Source: Streptomyces katrae (GTDB taxonomy: Bacteria; Actinomycetota; Actinomycetes; Streptomycetales; Streptomycetaceae). From it: a stretch of 64,000 bases of DNA. A model generated the notes under the pieces. The model was not told the origin of the DNA. It saw only the letters and a program-made list of their open reading frames with translations, and searched no databases. The position numbers were made by a program, and so were the translations under genes. The stretch lies in the NCBI RefSeq assembly GCF_002028425.1, contig NZ_CP020042.1:6671560-6735559 (forward strand), read 5' to 3'. This document shows, piece by piece, positions 15,671-24,765 of the stretch (position 1 is its first letter; each line of letters opens with the position of its first letter).

Positions 15671-16885
15671 ATGACCAAGCGCACCCGTCGGACCCTCGCC
15701 CTGCTGTCGGCCGGCCTGCTGTCCGCCGCGGCCGCCGGCTGCTCCACCGGCGGCCACCCCGCACCCGCGCGCCTCGGCTCCAGCGCCGCCGGCGCCCCCG
15801 CCGCGGCGGCCGGATCCGCCTCCCCCGCCGCCCCCGCCGGCGCCCGCGGCTTCACCCTGGTCGCGAGCGGCGACGTCCTCCCGCACACCTCGGTCATCCA
15901 GCGGGCGAACGCCGACGCGGGCGGGGACGGGTACGACTTCCGGCCCATGTTCTCCGCGGTCAAACCGGTGGTCTCGGCCGCCGGCCTGGCCCTGTGCCAC
16001 ATGGAGACCATCTACGGGGACGAGGACGGCCCCTTCAGCGGCTACCCCGCCTTCGTCTCCCCGCCCGCCGTCGCCGACGCCCTCAAGGACGCCGGGTACG
16101 ACGGCTGCTCCACCGCCTCCAACCACACCCTGGACGACGGCGCCGAAGGCGTGAAACGCACCCTCGACCGCTTCGACAAGGTCGGACTCGGCCACGCCGG
16201 CTCCGCCCGCACCGCGGCGGAGGCGGCCCGCACCACCCTCTACACGGCCGGCACCGCCAAGGTCGCCCACCTCGCCTACACCTACGACACCAACGGCTAC
16301 CCCATGCCCGAAGGCCAGCCGTGGGCGGTCAACCTGATGCTCCAGGACAAGATCCTCGCGGACGCGCGGGCGGCCCGGAAGGCGGGCGCGGACGTGGTCC
16401 TCGTCAGCCTCCACTGGGGCACCGAATGGCAGACCGAACCCGACGAGACCCAGCTCTCGCTCGGCAAGGCCCTCACCGCCTCGCAGACCGGCGGCCGCCC
16501 CGACATCGACATGATCCTGGGCACCCACGCCCACATCCCGCAGGCCTACGAGAAGGTCAACGGGACCTGGATCGTCTACGGCATGGGCGACCAGGTCGCG
16601 GGCGAGATGTTCAACTACACCGGCGCCCGCGACATGCGGGGCAACTACGGCTCCATCGCCCGCTTCACCTTCGCCCCGCCCGCCGCCCCCGGACAGCGCT
16701 GGCAGGTCACCAAGGCCGAGTTCGTCCCGCAGATGATGGACCTGTCCACCGGCCGCGTCGTCAACCTCCCCGCCGCCCTCGCCCAGGACCCCGGCAACTC
16801 CGCGTACGAGAGCGCCCAGGACGAGATCACCGAGGCCGTCCTCAGCCGCGGCGCCGCCAAGGACGGCCTCCGCCGCGCCGGATAG
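15671..16885 (+). CDS. CapA-family lipoprotein (metallophosphatase fold)
   Basis: The 404-residue protein has a basic N-terminus (MTKRTRR) and a lipobox ending AAAGC at residue 18, so it is a predicted lipoprotein. The body is a PGA_cap/CapA domain with calcineurin-like metal motifs: VASGDVLPH, CHMETIYG, ASNHTLDDG (the NH pair), SLHWGTEW and GTHAHIPQ (GxHxH). CapA relatives take part in poly-gamma-glutamate export or wall-associated phosphoester chemistry; no capBC genes are here, so poly-glutamate synthesis is not implied. AAGGAG is the ribosome-binding site. Confidence 0.88.
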   Translation: MTKRTRRTLALLSAGLLSAAAAGCSTGGHPAPARLGSSAAGAPAAAAGSASPAAPAGARGFTLVASGDVLPHTSVIQRANADAGGDGYDFRPMFSAVKPVVSAAGLALCHMETIYGDEDGPFSGYPAFVSPPAVADALKDAGYDGCSTASNHTLDDGAEGVKRTLDRFDKVGLGHAGSARTAAEAARTTLYTAGTAKVAHLAYTYDTNGYPMPEGQPWAVNLMLQDKILADARAARKAGADVVLVSLHWGTEWQTEPDETQLSLGKALTASQTGGRPDIDMILGTHAHIPQAYEKVNGTWIVYGMGDQVAGEMFNYTGARDMRGNYGSIARFTFAPPAAPGQRWQVTKAEFVPQMMDLSTGRVVNLPAALAQDPGNSAYESAQDEITEAVLSRGAAKDGLRRAG

Positions 16886-17011
16886 GGCCCCCGGCTGCGC
16901 CCCCCCGCGCCCCCTCCGACGCGCTCGGCCCCCCCCGGCGGCGGCCACCGGACCCGCCGCCACCCCGCCGCGACCCTCCCCGTTCGGCGCGCGCCGCGGC
17001 GCGGCCCTCCC

Positions 17012-17017
17012 TACAGT
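17012..17017 (+). promoter_or_regulatory. -10 box of a leaderless lysX transcript
   Basis: TACAGT lies seven bases before the ATG at 17025, so transcription would start at the start codon. No Shine-Dalgarno sequence is visible. Confidence 0.55.
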
Positions 17018-17024
17018 GCATGGC

Positions 17025-20000
17025 ATGAGTGCCACGCCGGAGCAGACCCGCGGTACCCGCAACAGGTTCCTCAACCGCGTCCCGGACGCCTTCGGGGCGT
17101 TCTTCGGAACGCTCGGCCTGCTGTGCGCGCTGCTGGCGCTCTCCCCGGTGCTGCGGGGGCTGCTGCGGCCCGTGGTGCGCTTCCTCGACGACTTCGTGGT
17201 GCCGGTCAGCGCGAACCTCGCGTACGCCGTCTTCCTCTTCCTGCTCGCCGCCGCGCTCGGCATCCGCAAGAAGATCGCCTGGTGGATCGTCGTCACCTAT
17301 CTGGCCCTGCTGATCCTCGTCGACGTACTGATCATCGCGGACGGGGACCTCTGGGTCGGCGGCCTGTCCCTGGCCCTCGCGGTGGCCGCCCTCGTCGTGC
17401 TGACCGCCGCCCGCAAGGAGTTCTACGCCGCCTCCCGCCCCGGCGCCGTCTGGCGCGCCCTTCTCGTCCTGGGGCTCGGGCTGCTCGCCGCCGTCTTCCT
17501 CGGCTGGGCCCTCGTCGCCCTGTTCCCCGGCACCCTGCCCAGGGGGCAGTGGCTGGACTGGGCCGCCAAGCAGGTCTTCGGCGGCCTCTTCTCCGCCCGC
17601 CAGTTCGACGGCCGCCCGCCCAGGGTGCTCTACTTCCTGCTCGGCCTCTTCGGCGCCGTCGCCCTGCTGAACGCCGCCTCCACCCTCTTCCGCTCCCAGC
17701 GGCTGACCGCCGCCCTGCACGGGGACGAGGAGCTCCGCATCCGCGCCCTGCTCGGCGCCTACGGCCGCGCCGACTCCCTCGGCTACTTCGCCACCCGGCG
17801 CGACAAGGCCGTGGTCTTCGCCCCCAACGGCAAGGCGGGCGTCACCTACCGGGTCGAGGCCGGCGTCTGCCTGGCCAGCGGCGACCCGGTGGGCGACCCG
17901 GCCGCCTGGACCCCCGCCATCGACGCCTGGCTGGCCGTCGCCCGCCGCTACGGCTGGCAGCCCGCCGTCATGGGCGCCTCCGAGAACGGCGCGACCGCGT
18001 ACGCCCGCTCCGGGCTCAGCGCCCTCCAGCTCGGCGACGAGGCCATCCTGCACGTCGCCCACTTCGACCTCGACGGCCGCGACATGCGCGTCACCCGGCA
18101 GGCCGTCAACCGCGTCAAACGGGCCGGCGCCACCACCCTGATCCGCCGCCACTCGGCCCTGACCGAGGAGGAGATGCGCACGATCGTCGACCGGGCCGAC
18201 CGCTGGCGCGACACCGAGACCGAACGCGGCTTCTCCATGGCCCTCGACCGGCTCGGCGACCCCGCCGACGGGGACTGCCTGCTCGTGGAGGCCTTCGACG
18301 CCCAGGGCGAGCTGATCGCCCTGCTCTCCTTCGTCCCCTGGGGCAAGGACGGCATCTCCCTCGACCTGATGCGCCGCGACCGCACCGCCCCCAACGGGGT
18401 CATGGAGTTCATGGTCGCCCAGCTGTGCGCGGCCGCCCCGGGCCTCGGCGTGCGCCGGATCTCCCTCAACTTCGCCGTGTTCCGCTCCGCCTTCGAGGAG
18501 GGCGGCCGGATCGGCGCGGGCCCCGTGCTCAAGCTGTGGCGCAGGCTGCTGCTGTTCTTCTCCCGCTGGTGGCAGCTGGAAGCCCTCTACCGGTCCAACG
18601 TCAAGTACGGGCCCGAGTGGTACCCCCGGTTCCTCTGCTACCAGGACGCCGGCTCGCTCGCCCGGGTCAGCCTCGCCTCCGGGATCGCCGAGGGCTTCGT
18701 CTCCGTGCCCAGCCTGCGCAAACTGTGGGGCAAGGGCCACCAGCCCAGGGGACTCACCGCCCCCGTCAACACCGCCGGCCTGCCCCCCCTCGAGTCCCTG
18801 GGCCTGGACCTCGTGGGGGAGGAGGGGGAACGGGCGCCCGCCGAGCGGCTGCCCGAGCAGGTCCGCGTCCGCCACGCCAAACTGGAACGCATCCGCGCCT
18901 CCGGAACCGATCCCTACCCGGTCGGGATCCGCCAGCGCACCCACACCGCCGCCCAGCTCAAGGCCGCCCACCCCGGCCGGCTCCCCGCCGGCGCCCGCAC
19001 CGGAGAGCCGGTCGTCCTCGCCGGCCGGGTGATGGTCGTCCGCGACCTCGGCGGCGTGGTCTTCGCCGTCCTGCGCGACTGGACCGGCGACATCCAGCTG
19101 ATGTTCACCCGCGACGAGTCCGGACCCGAAGCGCTGGACTCCTTCACCTCCCAGGTCGACTTCGGCGACCACGTGGTCGCCGGCGGAACCGCCGCCGCCG
19201 GCCGCAGCGGCGACCTGTCCGTCCTGGTCGACTCCTGGCAGCTCACCGGAAAGTGCCTGCGCCCCCTGCCCGACAAGCGCAAGGGCCTGGCCGACCCCGA
19301 GGCCCGGGTACGGCGCCGCTACCTCGACCTCGTCGCCAGCCCCGACGCCCGGGAGGTCGTACGGGCCCGCTCCAGCGCCGTGCAGGCCCTGCGCCAGGGC
19401 CTCCTGGACCGCGGCTACCTGGAGGTCGAGACCCCGATGCTCCAGCAGATCCACGGCGGCGCCAACGCCCGTCCCTTCCGCACCCACATCAACGCCTACG
19501 ACCTCGACCTGTACCTGCGCATCGCACCCGAGCTCTACCTCAAGCGGCTGTGCGTCGGAGGCCTGGAGAAGGTCTTCGAGATGGGCCGCACCTTCCGCAA
19601 CGAGGGCGTCTCCTACAAGCACAACCCCGAGTTCACGATGCTGGAGGCCTACCAGGCCTTCGCCGACTACGACGTGATGCTCGACCTCACCCGCGAGCTC
19701 ATCCAGGGCGCCGCCACCGCCGCCTTCGGCTCGCCCATCGCCCACAAGGCGGGCCCCGACGGCAAGCTCGTCGTCCACGACATCTCCGGGCCGTGGCCCG
19801 TCAAGACGATGTACGGGGCGATCAGCGAGGCCCTGGGCGAGGAGGTCGACGCCGACACCGAGGAGCACGTCCTGCGCGTGCACTGCGACCGGGCGGGCGT
19901 CCCCCACGGGCCCGAGGACACCCGCGGCGACGTGGTCCTGGAGATGTACGAACGGCTGGTGGAGGAGCGCACGCAACTCCCCACCTTCTACAAGGACTTC

Positions 20001-20333
20001 CCCACCGACGTCTCCCCGCTCACCCGCCAGCACCGAGTGGACCCCCGGCTCGCCGAACGCTGGGACCTCGTGGCCTTCGGCACCGAACTGGGCACCGCCT
20101 ACTCCGAGCTCACCGACCCCGTGGAGCAGCGCCGCAGGCTCACCGCGCAATCCCTGCTCGCGGCGGGCGGGGACCCGGAGGCGATGGAACTCGACAACGA
20201 CTTCCTCGACGCCCTGGAGTACGCCATGCCGCCCACCGGCGGACTGGGCATCGGCGTCGACCGGCTGGTCATGTTCCTCACCGGTCTGACGATCCGCGAG
20301 ACGCTTCCGTTCCCGCTGGTGCGCCAGAGCTGA
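17025..20333 (+). CDS. lysX: Bifunctional lysylphosphatidylglycerol synthetase / lysyl-tRNA synthetase
   Basis: The 1102-residue fusion starts with a membrane domain of about six helices (~25-220). A DUF2156/LPG-synthase domain follows (~225-560; LISLNFAVFRSAFEEGGRIG-like RISLNFAVFRS), and a class II lysyl-tRNA synthetase runs from ~600 to the end, with an OB-fold, HGGANARPFRTH, motif 2 FRNEGVSYKHNPEFTMLEAY and motif 3 GLGIGVDRLVMF. It charges lysine onto tRNA and transfers it to phosphatidylglycerol, giving a positively charged lipid linked in mycobacteria to resistance to cationic peptides. The ATG at 17025 is preferred over the in-frame GTG at 17016. It appears monocistronic, with polysaccharide deacetylase next. 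Confidence 0.95.
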   Translation: MSATPEQTRGTRNRFLNRVPDAFGAFFGTLGLLCALLALSPVLRGLLRPVVRFLDDFVVPVSANLAYAVFLFLLAAALGIRKKIAWWIVVTYLALLILVDVLIIADGDLWVGGLSLALAVAALVVLTAARKEFYAASRPGAVWRALLVLGLGLLAAVFLGWALVALFPGTLPRGQWLDWAAKQVFGGLFSARQFDGRPPRVLYFLLGLFGAVALLNAASTLFRSQRLTAALHGDEELRIRALLGAYGRADSLGYFATRRDKAVVFAPNGKAGVTYRVEAGVCLASGDPVGDPAAWTPAIDAWLAVARRYGWQPAVMGASENGATAYARSGLSALQLGDEAILHVAHFDLDGRDMRVTRQAVNRVKRAGATTLIRRHSALTEEEMRTIVDRADRWRDTETERGFSMALDRLGDPADGDCLLVEAFDAQGELIALLSFVPWGKDGISLDLMRRDRTAPNGVMEFMVAQLCAAAPGLGVRRISLNFAVFRSAFEEGGRIGAGPVLKLWRRLLLFFSRWWQLEALYRSNVKYGPEWYPRFLCYQDAGSLARVSLASGIAEGFVSVPSLRKLWGKGHQPRGLTAPVNTAGLPPLESLGLDLVGEEGERAPAERLPEQVRVRHAKLERIRASGTDPYPVGIRQRTHTAAQLKAAHPGRLPAGARTGEPVVLAGRVMVVRDLGGVVFAVLRDWTGDIQLMFTRDESGPEALDSFTSQVDFGDHVVAGGTAAAGRSGDLSVLVDSWQLTGKCLRPLPDKRKGLADPEARVRRRYLDLVASPDAREVVRARSSAVQALRQGLLDRGYLEVETPMLQQIHGGANARPFRTHINAYDLDLYLRIAPELYLKRLCVGGLEKVFEMGRTFRNEGVSYKHNPEFTMLEAYQAFADYDVMLDLTRELIQGAATAAFGSPIAHKAGPDGKLVVHDISGPWPVKTMYGAISEALGEEVDADTEEHVLRVHCDRAGVPHGPEDTRGDVVLEMYERLVEERTQLPTFYKDFPTDVSPLTRQHRVDPRLAERWDLVAFGTELGTAYSELTDPVEQRRRLTAQSLLAAGGDPEAMELDNDFLDALEYAMPPTGGLGIGVDRLVMFLTGLTIRETLPFPLVRQS

Positions 20334-20444
20334 CCGGACCGGCCGCCGCCCGCCCCGCGGGGCGGCTGGTCCGAGCGGGTGAGGCGGACGCGGTGCCTCC
20401 GCGCCCCTCGACCTCTGCGGCGATGTCGTTGATACGTAGTAATA

Positions 20445-21344
20445 ATGACAAATGACGAGCCGACAGTAGGGCGACGGGTGCTCCTGCGCACCGCCGTCTT
20501 CCTCGGAATCGCGGCCGCCGCCTCCTCCGGACTGCTCAGGGTGGGAGAGGACGGATCCCCGGCCGGTCCGCCCGGGACGTCCCCGGGCGCCACCCCCGAG
20601 CCCGCCCGCGGCCCCGGGGCCGGCGGAGCCCCCGGCGGCCACCCGGAAGGGCTCCCCGACGCCTCCCACCGGCTGCAGCCCATGACCGCCGAGGCCCCCG
20701 CCAAGCCGCCCGCCGTGAAGCCCGCCGTCCGCACCCGGCCCATCCTGGAACTGCCCCAGGGCCCGGCCGCGGGCGGCAAGGCCATGCTGCTCACCTTCGA
20801 CGACGGCCCCGACCCCCGCTACACCCCGGCCATCCTCGACACCCTCCGCCGGTACGGGGTCCGCGCGATGTTCTTCGTCTGCGGGGAGATGGCCACCGAC
20901 AACCGCGACCTGCTGCGCCGGATGGCCGCCGAGGGGCACGTCATCGGCAACCACACCTGGACGCACCCGCAGATCCCCCAGCTCAGCCGGTCCGCACTGG
21001 AATCGGAGATCGGGCGCACCAGCGAGGTGGTCGAGCAGGCGGTCGGGCAGCCCCCGCTGTGGTTCCGGGCCCCGTACGGGGCGTGGAACCGGGCCGCCTT
21101 CGAGATTGGGGCGGACCTGGGCATGGAACCCCTCGCCTGGACCGTGGACAGCCTCGACTGGACCGAACCCGGCACCACCACCATCGTTTCCCGGGTCCTC
21201 GACGGGGCCGCGCCGGGCGTGATCGTGCTGGGCCACGACGCCGGCGGCGACCGCTCGCAGAGCGTCCGGGCGCTGGAGACCTACCTTCCCCAGCTGCTGG
21301 GGCGCGGCTACCGCATGACCCTTCCGGTGCTGCCGCCCCGTTGA
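20445..21344 (+). CDS. Polysaccharide deacetylase (NodB domain), membrane-anchored or secreted
   Basis: The 299-residue protein starts with a twin-Arg-containing N-terminus (GRRVLLRTAVFLGIAAA) that is a signal or anchor, then a Pro/Gly-rich linker, then a carbohydrate-esterase-4 domain. All NodB motifs are visible: TFDDGPDPRYTP, GNHTWTHP (HxxxH metal ligands), FRAPYGAWN, VDSLDW and LGHDAGGD. It deacetylates N-acetylated glycans such as peptidoglycan or chitin oligomers outside the cell. Upstream, GATACGTAGTAATAATGAC is unusually AT-rich and is the likely promoter, with a very short leader. Confidence 0.9.
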   Translation: MTNDEPTVGRRVLLRTAVFLGIAAAASSGLLRVGEDGSPAGPPGTSPGATPEPARGPGAGGAPGGHPEGLPDASHRLQPMTAEAPAKPPAVKPAVRTRPILELPQGPAAGGKAMLLTFDDGPDPRYTPAILDTLRRYGVRAMFFVCGEMATDNRDLLRRMAAEGHVIGNHTWTHPQIPQLSRSALESEIGRTSEVVEQAVGQPPLWFRAPYGAWNRAAFEIGADLGMEPLAWTVDSLDWTEPGTTTIVSRVLDGAAPGVIVLGHDAGGDRSQSVRALETYLPQLLGRGYRMTLPVLPPR

Positions 21345-21358
21345 GGGCGCCCGCTGCC

Positions 21359-21394
21359 GCGCCGGGCCGCCGCGGGGGAGCGGCGGCCCGGCGC
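21359..21394. terminator. Bidirectional hairpin terminator
   Basis: GCGCCGGGCCGCCG (21359-21372) is perfectly complementary to CGGCGGCCCGGCGC (21381-21394), with an 8-nt loop, between convergent deacetylase and sortase genes. Confidence 0.75.
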
Positions 21395-21408
21395 GATGAA
21401 ACGTTTGC

Positions 21409-22074
21409 TCAGCGGGCCTCGACCATCCGCGCGAAGACCACCACGTTGCCGTCGTAGCCCTTGGCCTTCGAGTAGCCGCCTCCGCAGGTGATCACCCGCA
21501 GCTCCGGGTGCCCGGTGTCCCCGTACACCCGCGCGCCGGGGAAGGAGTCCTTCGCGAACACCTCGACCCCGTACACCTCGAAGACCGCCGTGCGGCCGTC
21601 GTAGCGCTGCACCTCGATGTGGTTGCCCGGCTTGAGCGAGCCCAGCCCGTAGAAGACGGCCGGGCCCTGCGCGTTGTCCACGTGGCCCACGATCACCGCC
21701 GACCCCTGCTGGCCCGGCGAGATGCCGTTGAGGTACCAGCCCGCCAGGTTGCGGTCCTGCGGCGGCGGGGCGTCGATCCAGCCCTGCGCGTCCAGGCCGA
21801 CCGTCATCACCGGCGCGTCCACGTTGATCGTCGGAATCCGGATGCGCTGCACCGACGAGTGGTCCAGCACCTCCATGTCCGCGGGCGGTGTGGGTGCGTT
21901 GGCCGGCTGCTGGTCGGCCCGGGTGGCGACAGCCGCCGCCGCGGTGGGCTGCGGCGGCCCGTCCGCCACGTTCGCCCCGTTCCGCATCATGGCGAGGCCG
22001 CTGAGCAGTGCCAGTGCGAGCACGCCCCATGGGGAACGTCTCCTCGGCCGCTGCCCGGTCTCGTCCTCGAGCAT
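21409..22074 (-). CDS. Class F sortase
   Basis: The 221-residue protein has a short cytoplasmic basic head (RPRRRSPWG), one membrane helix (~17-32), a linker and a sortase beta-barrel. The catalytic residues are all present: His131 in VIVGHVDN, Cys197 in VITCGGGY and Arg216 near the C-terminus (VVVFAR). Sortases cut a C-terminal signal of a secreted substrate and attach it to the wall or another nucleophile. The ATG at 22074 has GGGAG six bases upstream. It is divergent from one putative surface substrate and next but one to a second, which argues that this is a dedicated sortase. Confidence 0.92.
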   Translation of the reverse strand: MLEDETGQRPRRRSPWGVLALALLSGLAMMRNGANVADGPPQPTAAAAVATRADQQPANAPTPPADMEVLDHSSVQRIRIPTINVDAPVMTVGLDAQGWIDAPPPQDRNLAGWYLNGISPGQQGSAVIVGHVDNAQGPAVFYGLGSLKPGNHIEVQRYDGRTAVFEVYGVEVFAKDSFPGARVYGDTGHPELRVITCGGGYSKAKGYDGNVVVFARMVEAR

Positions 22075-22427
22075 GGCTCTCCCTTCCCGACGCGGGGGTC
22101 CCGACCCGCGTTCCAGTCCCTCCCCTGTACGCCCTTCTTCCCGCACGCTAAGGCTGGAAGGGCGGGACGGCGATCGGGGAGCGGCGAACGGGTGGTGCGT
22201 CCGGTCGGGGTGCGGCCATCCAGGTAATCATCACATAAATGCCTGACGGCTCGTGACCTGCGGATCCGTCAGATGCCCCGGGCGCGCCTCGGCGTGTCGC
22301 TCAACCGGGCGGCCCAAGGGCGGAAATGCGCTGGTTGCGCGCCGCCGGGAGGGTTCGTGATGGGAGGCGTTCTCGTCGATCTGCCCGGGCCACCGCTCCG
22401 GGGCGCTCTCCCGCTGGAGGTTCCACC
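22075..22427. other. Divergent regulatory region, sortase / surface protein 1
   Basis: 353 bp without a gene. It contains a hairpin ACGCGGG/CCCGCGT (22090-22111) in the sortase leader, a relatively AT-rich stretch around 22224-22240 and the CTGACGG dyad described separately. No sigma-factor-specific promoter is recognised with confidence. Confidence 0.45.
22243..22272. promoter_or_regulatory. Inverted repeat CTGACGG ... CCGTCAG
   Basis: Perfect 7-bp arms (22243-22249 and 22266-22272) separated by 16 bp, in the divergent control region of the sortase and its nearest surface-protein gene. Candidate operator. Confidence 0.45.
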
Positions 22428-22931
22428 ATGCGTGCTTTCCGCGCTCTCACCGTGACCGCGGCCGCCTGCGCCGCGCTCGGGATCAGTGCCCCGTTCGCCG
22501 CCGCGAACAACCCGAACGGCAGCGGCAACGGGCCGAGCAACGTCACGGTCAACCCGTACTCCGTGCACCAGGGCGCCTCGATGCAGGTCAGCGCGGCCGG
22601 CTGCGGCCACGGTGGCACGGTCTGGTCGCACGGCAACTTTCCGCAGACCAATCTGTCGGCCGGCTCCATCGGCTTCGCCACCGTCCGGATCTTCAACCAC
22701 GCCTCGCCCGGCCACCACACCCTGTCGGTCAAGTGCCACGACAACAGCCTGGTCGCCACGCACCGCTTCACGATCCTGGCCGGCAACGGGGCCCAGGGCG
22801 GTCTCGGCGGCTCCTTCGGCCCGTCCACCGCCGAGACGGCCATCGGGGCGGGCCTGGTCGGCGCCGCGGCGCTCGGTGCGGGCGTGCACGTGGTGCGCCG
22901 CCGCCGTCCGGCCGCCGCCGCCCGCTCCTGA
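22428..22931 (+). CDS. Surface protein 1, probable sortase F substrate
   Basis: The 167-residue protein has a cleavable signal peptide (cut near Ala25), one Ig-like beta domain with two cysteines (Cys59, Cys103) probably disulphide-bonded, then a C-terminal sorting-type arrangement. That consists of GGLGGS (124-129), a hydrophobic segment (~136-156) and a RRRR tail (157-160). There is no LPXTG or LAXTG. The architecture and the adjacent sortase suggest GGLGGS-containing sequence is the processing signal, which is inference. GGAGG lies seven bases before the ATG. It shares its fold and tail with the protein encoded at 22989-23714. Confidence 0.85.
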   Translation: MRAFRALTVTAAACAALGISAPFAAANNPNGSGNGPSNVTVNPYSVHQGASMQVSAAGCGHGGTVWSHGNFPQTNLSAGSIGFATVRIFNHASPGHHTLSVKCHDNSLVATHRFTILAGNGAQGGLGGSFGPSTAETAIGAGLVGAAALGAGVHVVRRRRPAAAARS

Positions 22932-22949
22932 CGCCCCTCCCCGGAGGTC

Positions 22950-22984
22950 GCCCCGGGCCGCCCGCGTGCGCGGGGGCCCGGGGC
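22950..22984. terminator. Hairpin terminator between the two surface-protein genes
   Basis: GCCCCGGGCC (22950-22959) pairs with GGCCCGGGGC (22975-22984), placed between convergent genes. Confidence 0.6.
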
Positions 22985-22988
22985 GGGG

Positions 22989-23714
22989 TCAGTGGCCGCG
23001 GGCCGCGCGGCGCCGGCGCAGGGCGTACGCCGAACCGCCCGCGGCGGCGGCGAAGAGGACGGCTCCCGCGGCGAGTTCGAGCGGGTCGGCCCCGGCCACG
23101 CTGCCGCCGAGCCCGCCGCGGACGCCCAGCGCGGCGGTGGTCGCGCTGGCCCGGGGGACCGGGTTCGTGCGGGCCGGCGGTGTGGTCCGGGCGGGCGCGG
23201 CGGTGCGCGCCGGGGGTGTGATGCGCGCCGGAGGTGTGGTGCGGGCCGGCGGTGTGGTGAGCGGCGGCGGCCGCAGGCCCGTGCCGGAGGTGGCGGCCGG
23301 GGAGGGGGTGCGCCGGGTGGCGGCGGTGGAGCTGGTGGTGGGCTGGCTCGTCCCGCCGGTGATGGTGAGATCAGTGGACCCGTTCTCCCCGTCGCAGGTG
23401 AAGGTGACCGAGTACAGGGCGCCGGGCCGGGCGTCGCGGTCGACCGTGACCTTGACGGCCTTGCCCCGCTCGATGGTCACGGTGTCGAAGACCCCGGACG
23501 AGGCGGTGGCGTAGGCGGCGCCGCAGTTGCTGACGGAGAGGGTGACCGTACCGCCGGGCGCCACCGTCGACGGGGTGACGGCGAAGGCGAAGGAGGTGGC
23601 GGGCGCCGCCTCGGCCGCGAGGACGACGGGCGCGCCAAAGGCGCCGAGCGCGAGGGCGAGGCCCGTTGCGCCGGCGCTCAGCAGAGCGGTGGCGGAGCTG
23701 CATATCGCACCCAT
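22989..23714 (-). CDS. Surface protein 2, probable sortase F substrate
   Basis: The 241-residue protein has a signal peptide (cleavage near residue 33), an Ig-like domain with two cysteines (Cys64, Cys107), then a Thr/Pro stalk with PPART(T/N/I) repeats (~150-186). It ends with GGLGGS (200-205), a hydrophobic segment (~211-231) and RRRR (233-236). It is paralogous to surface protein 1, with the same domain and same tail, but adds a glycosylation-friendly stalk that would lift the domain away from the wall. No LPXTG motif is present. Start ATG at 23714. Confidence 0.85.
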   Translation of the reverse strand: MGAICSSATALLSAGATGLALALGAFGAPVVLAAEAAPATSFAFAVTPSTVAPGGTVTLSVSNCGAAYATASSGVFDTVTIERGKAVKVTVDRDARPGALYSVTFTCDGENGSTDLTITGGTSQPTTSSTAATRRTPSPAATSGTGLRPPPLTTPPARTTPPARITPPARTAAPARTTPPARTNPVPRASATTAALGVRGGLGGSVAGADPLELAAGAVLFAAAAGGSAYALRRRRAARGH

Positions 23715-23914
23715 GATCGGGTTCCTCCGGATCTCCGGGGCGCAGTCGCGCGGCGATTACCGCACGTGGGGGGGCGTGCGCCTCGATGCTCGCCACGCTA
23801 GGTCCCGGCCCGCGGGCCCGCGATCAGGAACGGGCGAATGGGGCACGGCCCTGGGCCGAACCGGGGACGGACCCCCCGTCCGCGGTTTACCGGGCCCGGC
23901 CGTGCCCCGGCCGC

Positions 23915-24685
23915 TCAGCTCTTCAGGCCGTGGTGGGGGAACTGCGCGAGGAAGGGTTCGGCGGTGGCCGCGATCCCGCGCCCGAAGGGCGCGTCGAAGT
24001 CCCAGATCAGGAACAGCAGGAAGGCGATCAGCGCGCTGAACAGGCCGGCGAGCAGCAGTTCGCGGAAGGACCGGCGGATCTGCAGCATGAAGATCATCCC
24101 GACCGTCACCAGGGCTCCGGCGATCAGTCCGAACCACACCACCCCGGGCATGGTGGCCCCGGCGCTCTGGCCGCGGGCGTTGCGGGCGTCGTCCACCAGC
24201 GCGACCTGGTCGACGAGGGGCTGGTAGGCCTGCCCCTCGTGGTCGGTCTGCGGCGCGTAGTCGGTCACGTCGCGGCGGATCTTCTCCAGCAGCTGCCCGC
24301 TCTCGTCCGTCAGCTCGTTCTTCTCCGACATGTGCTTCCACTCCGTGTCGACCACGTAGGTCACGTACGCGTCGACGTCGGAGCGGATCTTCGCCCGCAC
24401 CTCGGCCGGGTAGACCTGGGAGCGGACGCTGATCTCGTGCAGGGCCTGGGACTCCTGGCGCACGTACTCCTGGGCGGCCCCGCGGCCCTCCCAGACGCCC
24501 GCGATCGCCAGGCCCAGCACGATCGCGTAGATCACCCCGATCATCATCGTCATGTACTCGATGACGTCCGGGGTCTCGTCCGGATCGTCGTCCTCGGTGA
24601 TCCTGCGGTGGTTGAAGAAGGCGATGGACAGCACCACGGCACAGGCCGCGGCCATCGCGAGGGTCAGGACGAGCCATTCCGACAA
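23915..24685 (-). CDS. DUF4239 membrane protein
   Basis: The 256-residue protein has two N-terminal membrane helices, then a charged segment EDDDPDETPDVIEYMTMMIG leading into the second helix. A ~130-residue extracytoplasmic helical region follows, then two C-terminal helices ending in IWDFDAPFGRGI. This is the bestrophin-like DUF4239 layout; the family's activity is unknown, possibly a channel. A TTG at 24685 is taken as the start because GGGAG lies six bases upstream and the first helix follows at once; upstream in-frame sequence looks non-coding. Confidence 0.82.
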   Translation of the reverse strand: MSEWLVLTLAMAAACAVVLSIAFFNHRRITEDDDPDETPDVIEYMTMMIGVIYAIVLGLAIAGVWEGRGAAQEYVRQESQALHEISVRSQVYPAEVRAKIRSDVDAYVTYVVDTEWKHMSEKNELTDESGQLLEKIRRDVTDYAPQTDHEGQAYQPLVDQVALVDDARNARGQSAGATMPGVVWFGLIAGALVTVGMIFMLQIRRSFRELLLAGLFSALIAFLLFLIWDFDAPFGRGIAATAEPFLAQFPHHGLKS

Positions 24686-24765
24686 GACGGGCTCCCAATC
24701 GGTGGGCGTGGGACGTTCGGTGGGCGGTGCGTGGCGGTGCGTGGCGGTCGTGGGCCGGCGCGGGT

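Noticed and set aside
17123..20455. A 1110-codon plus-strand frame overlapping lysX
   Set aside because: Arg/Pro/Gly-rich frame-shifted shadow of lysX with no recognisable motif.
16842..21236. A 1464-codon minus-strand open frame
   Set aside because: It is the antisense shadow of lysX and the polysaccharide deacetylase; composition is Gly/Val/Ala/Glu-rich without domains, and the plus-strand proteins are unmistakable.
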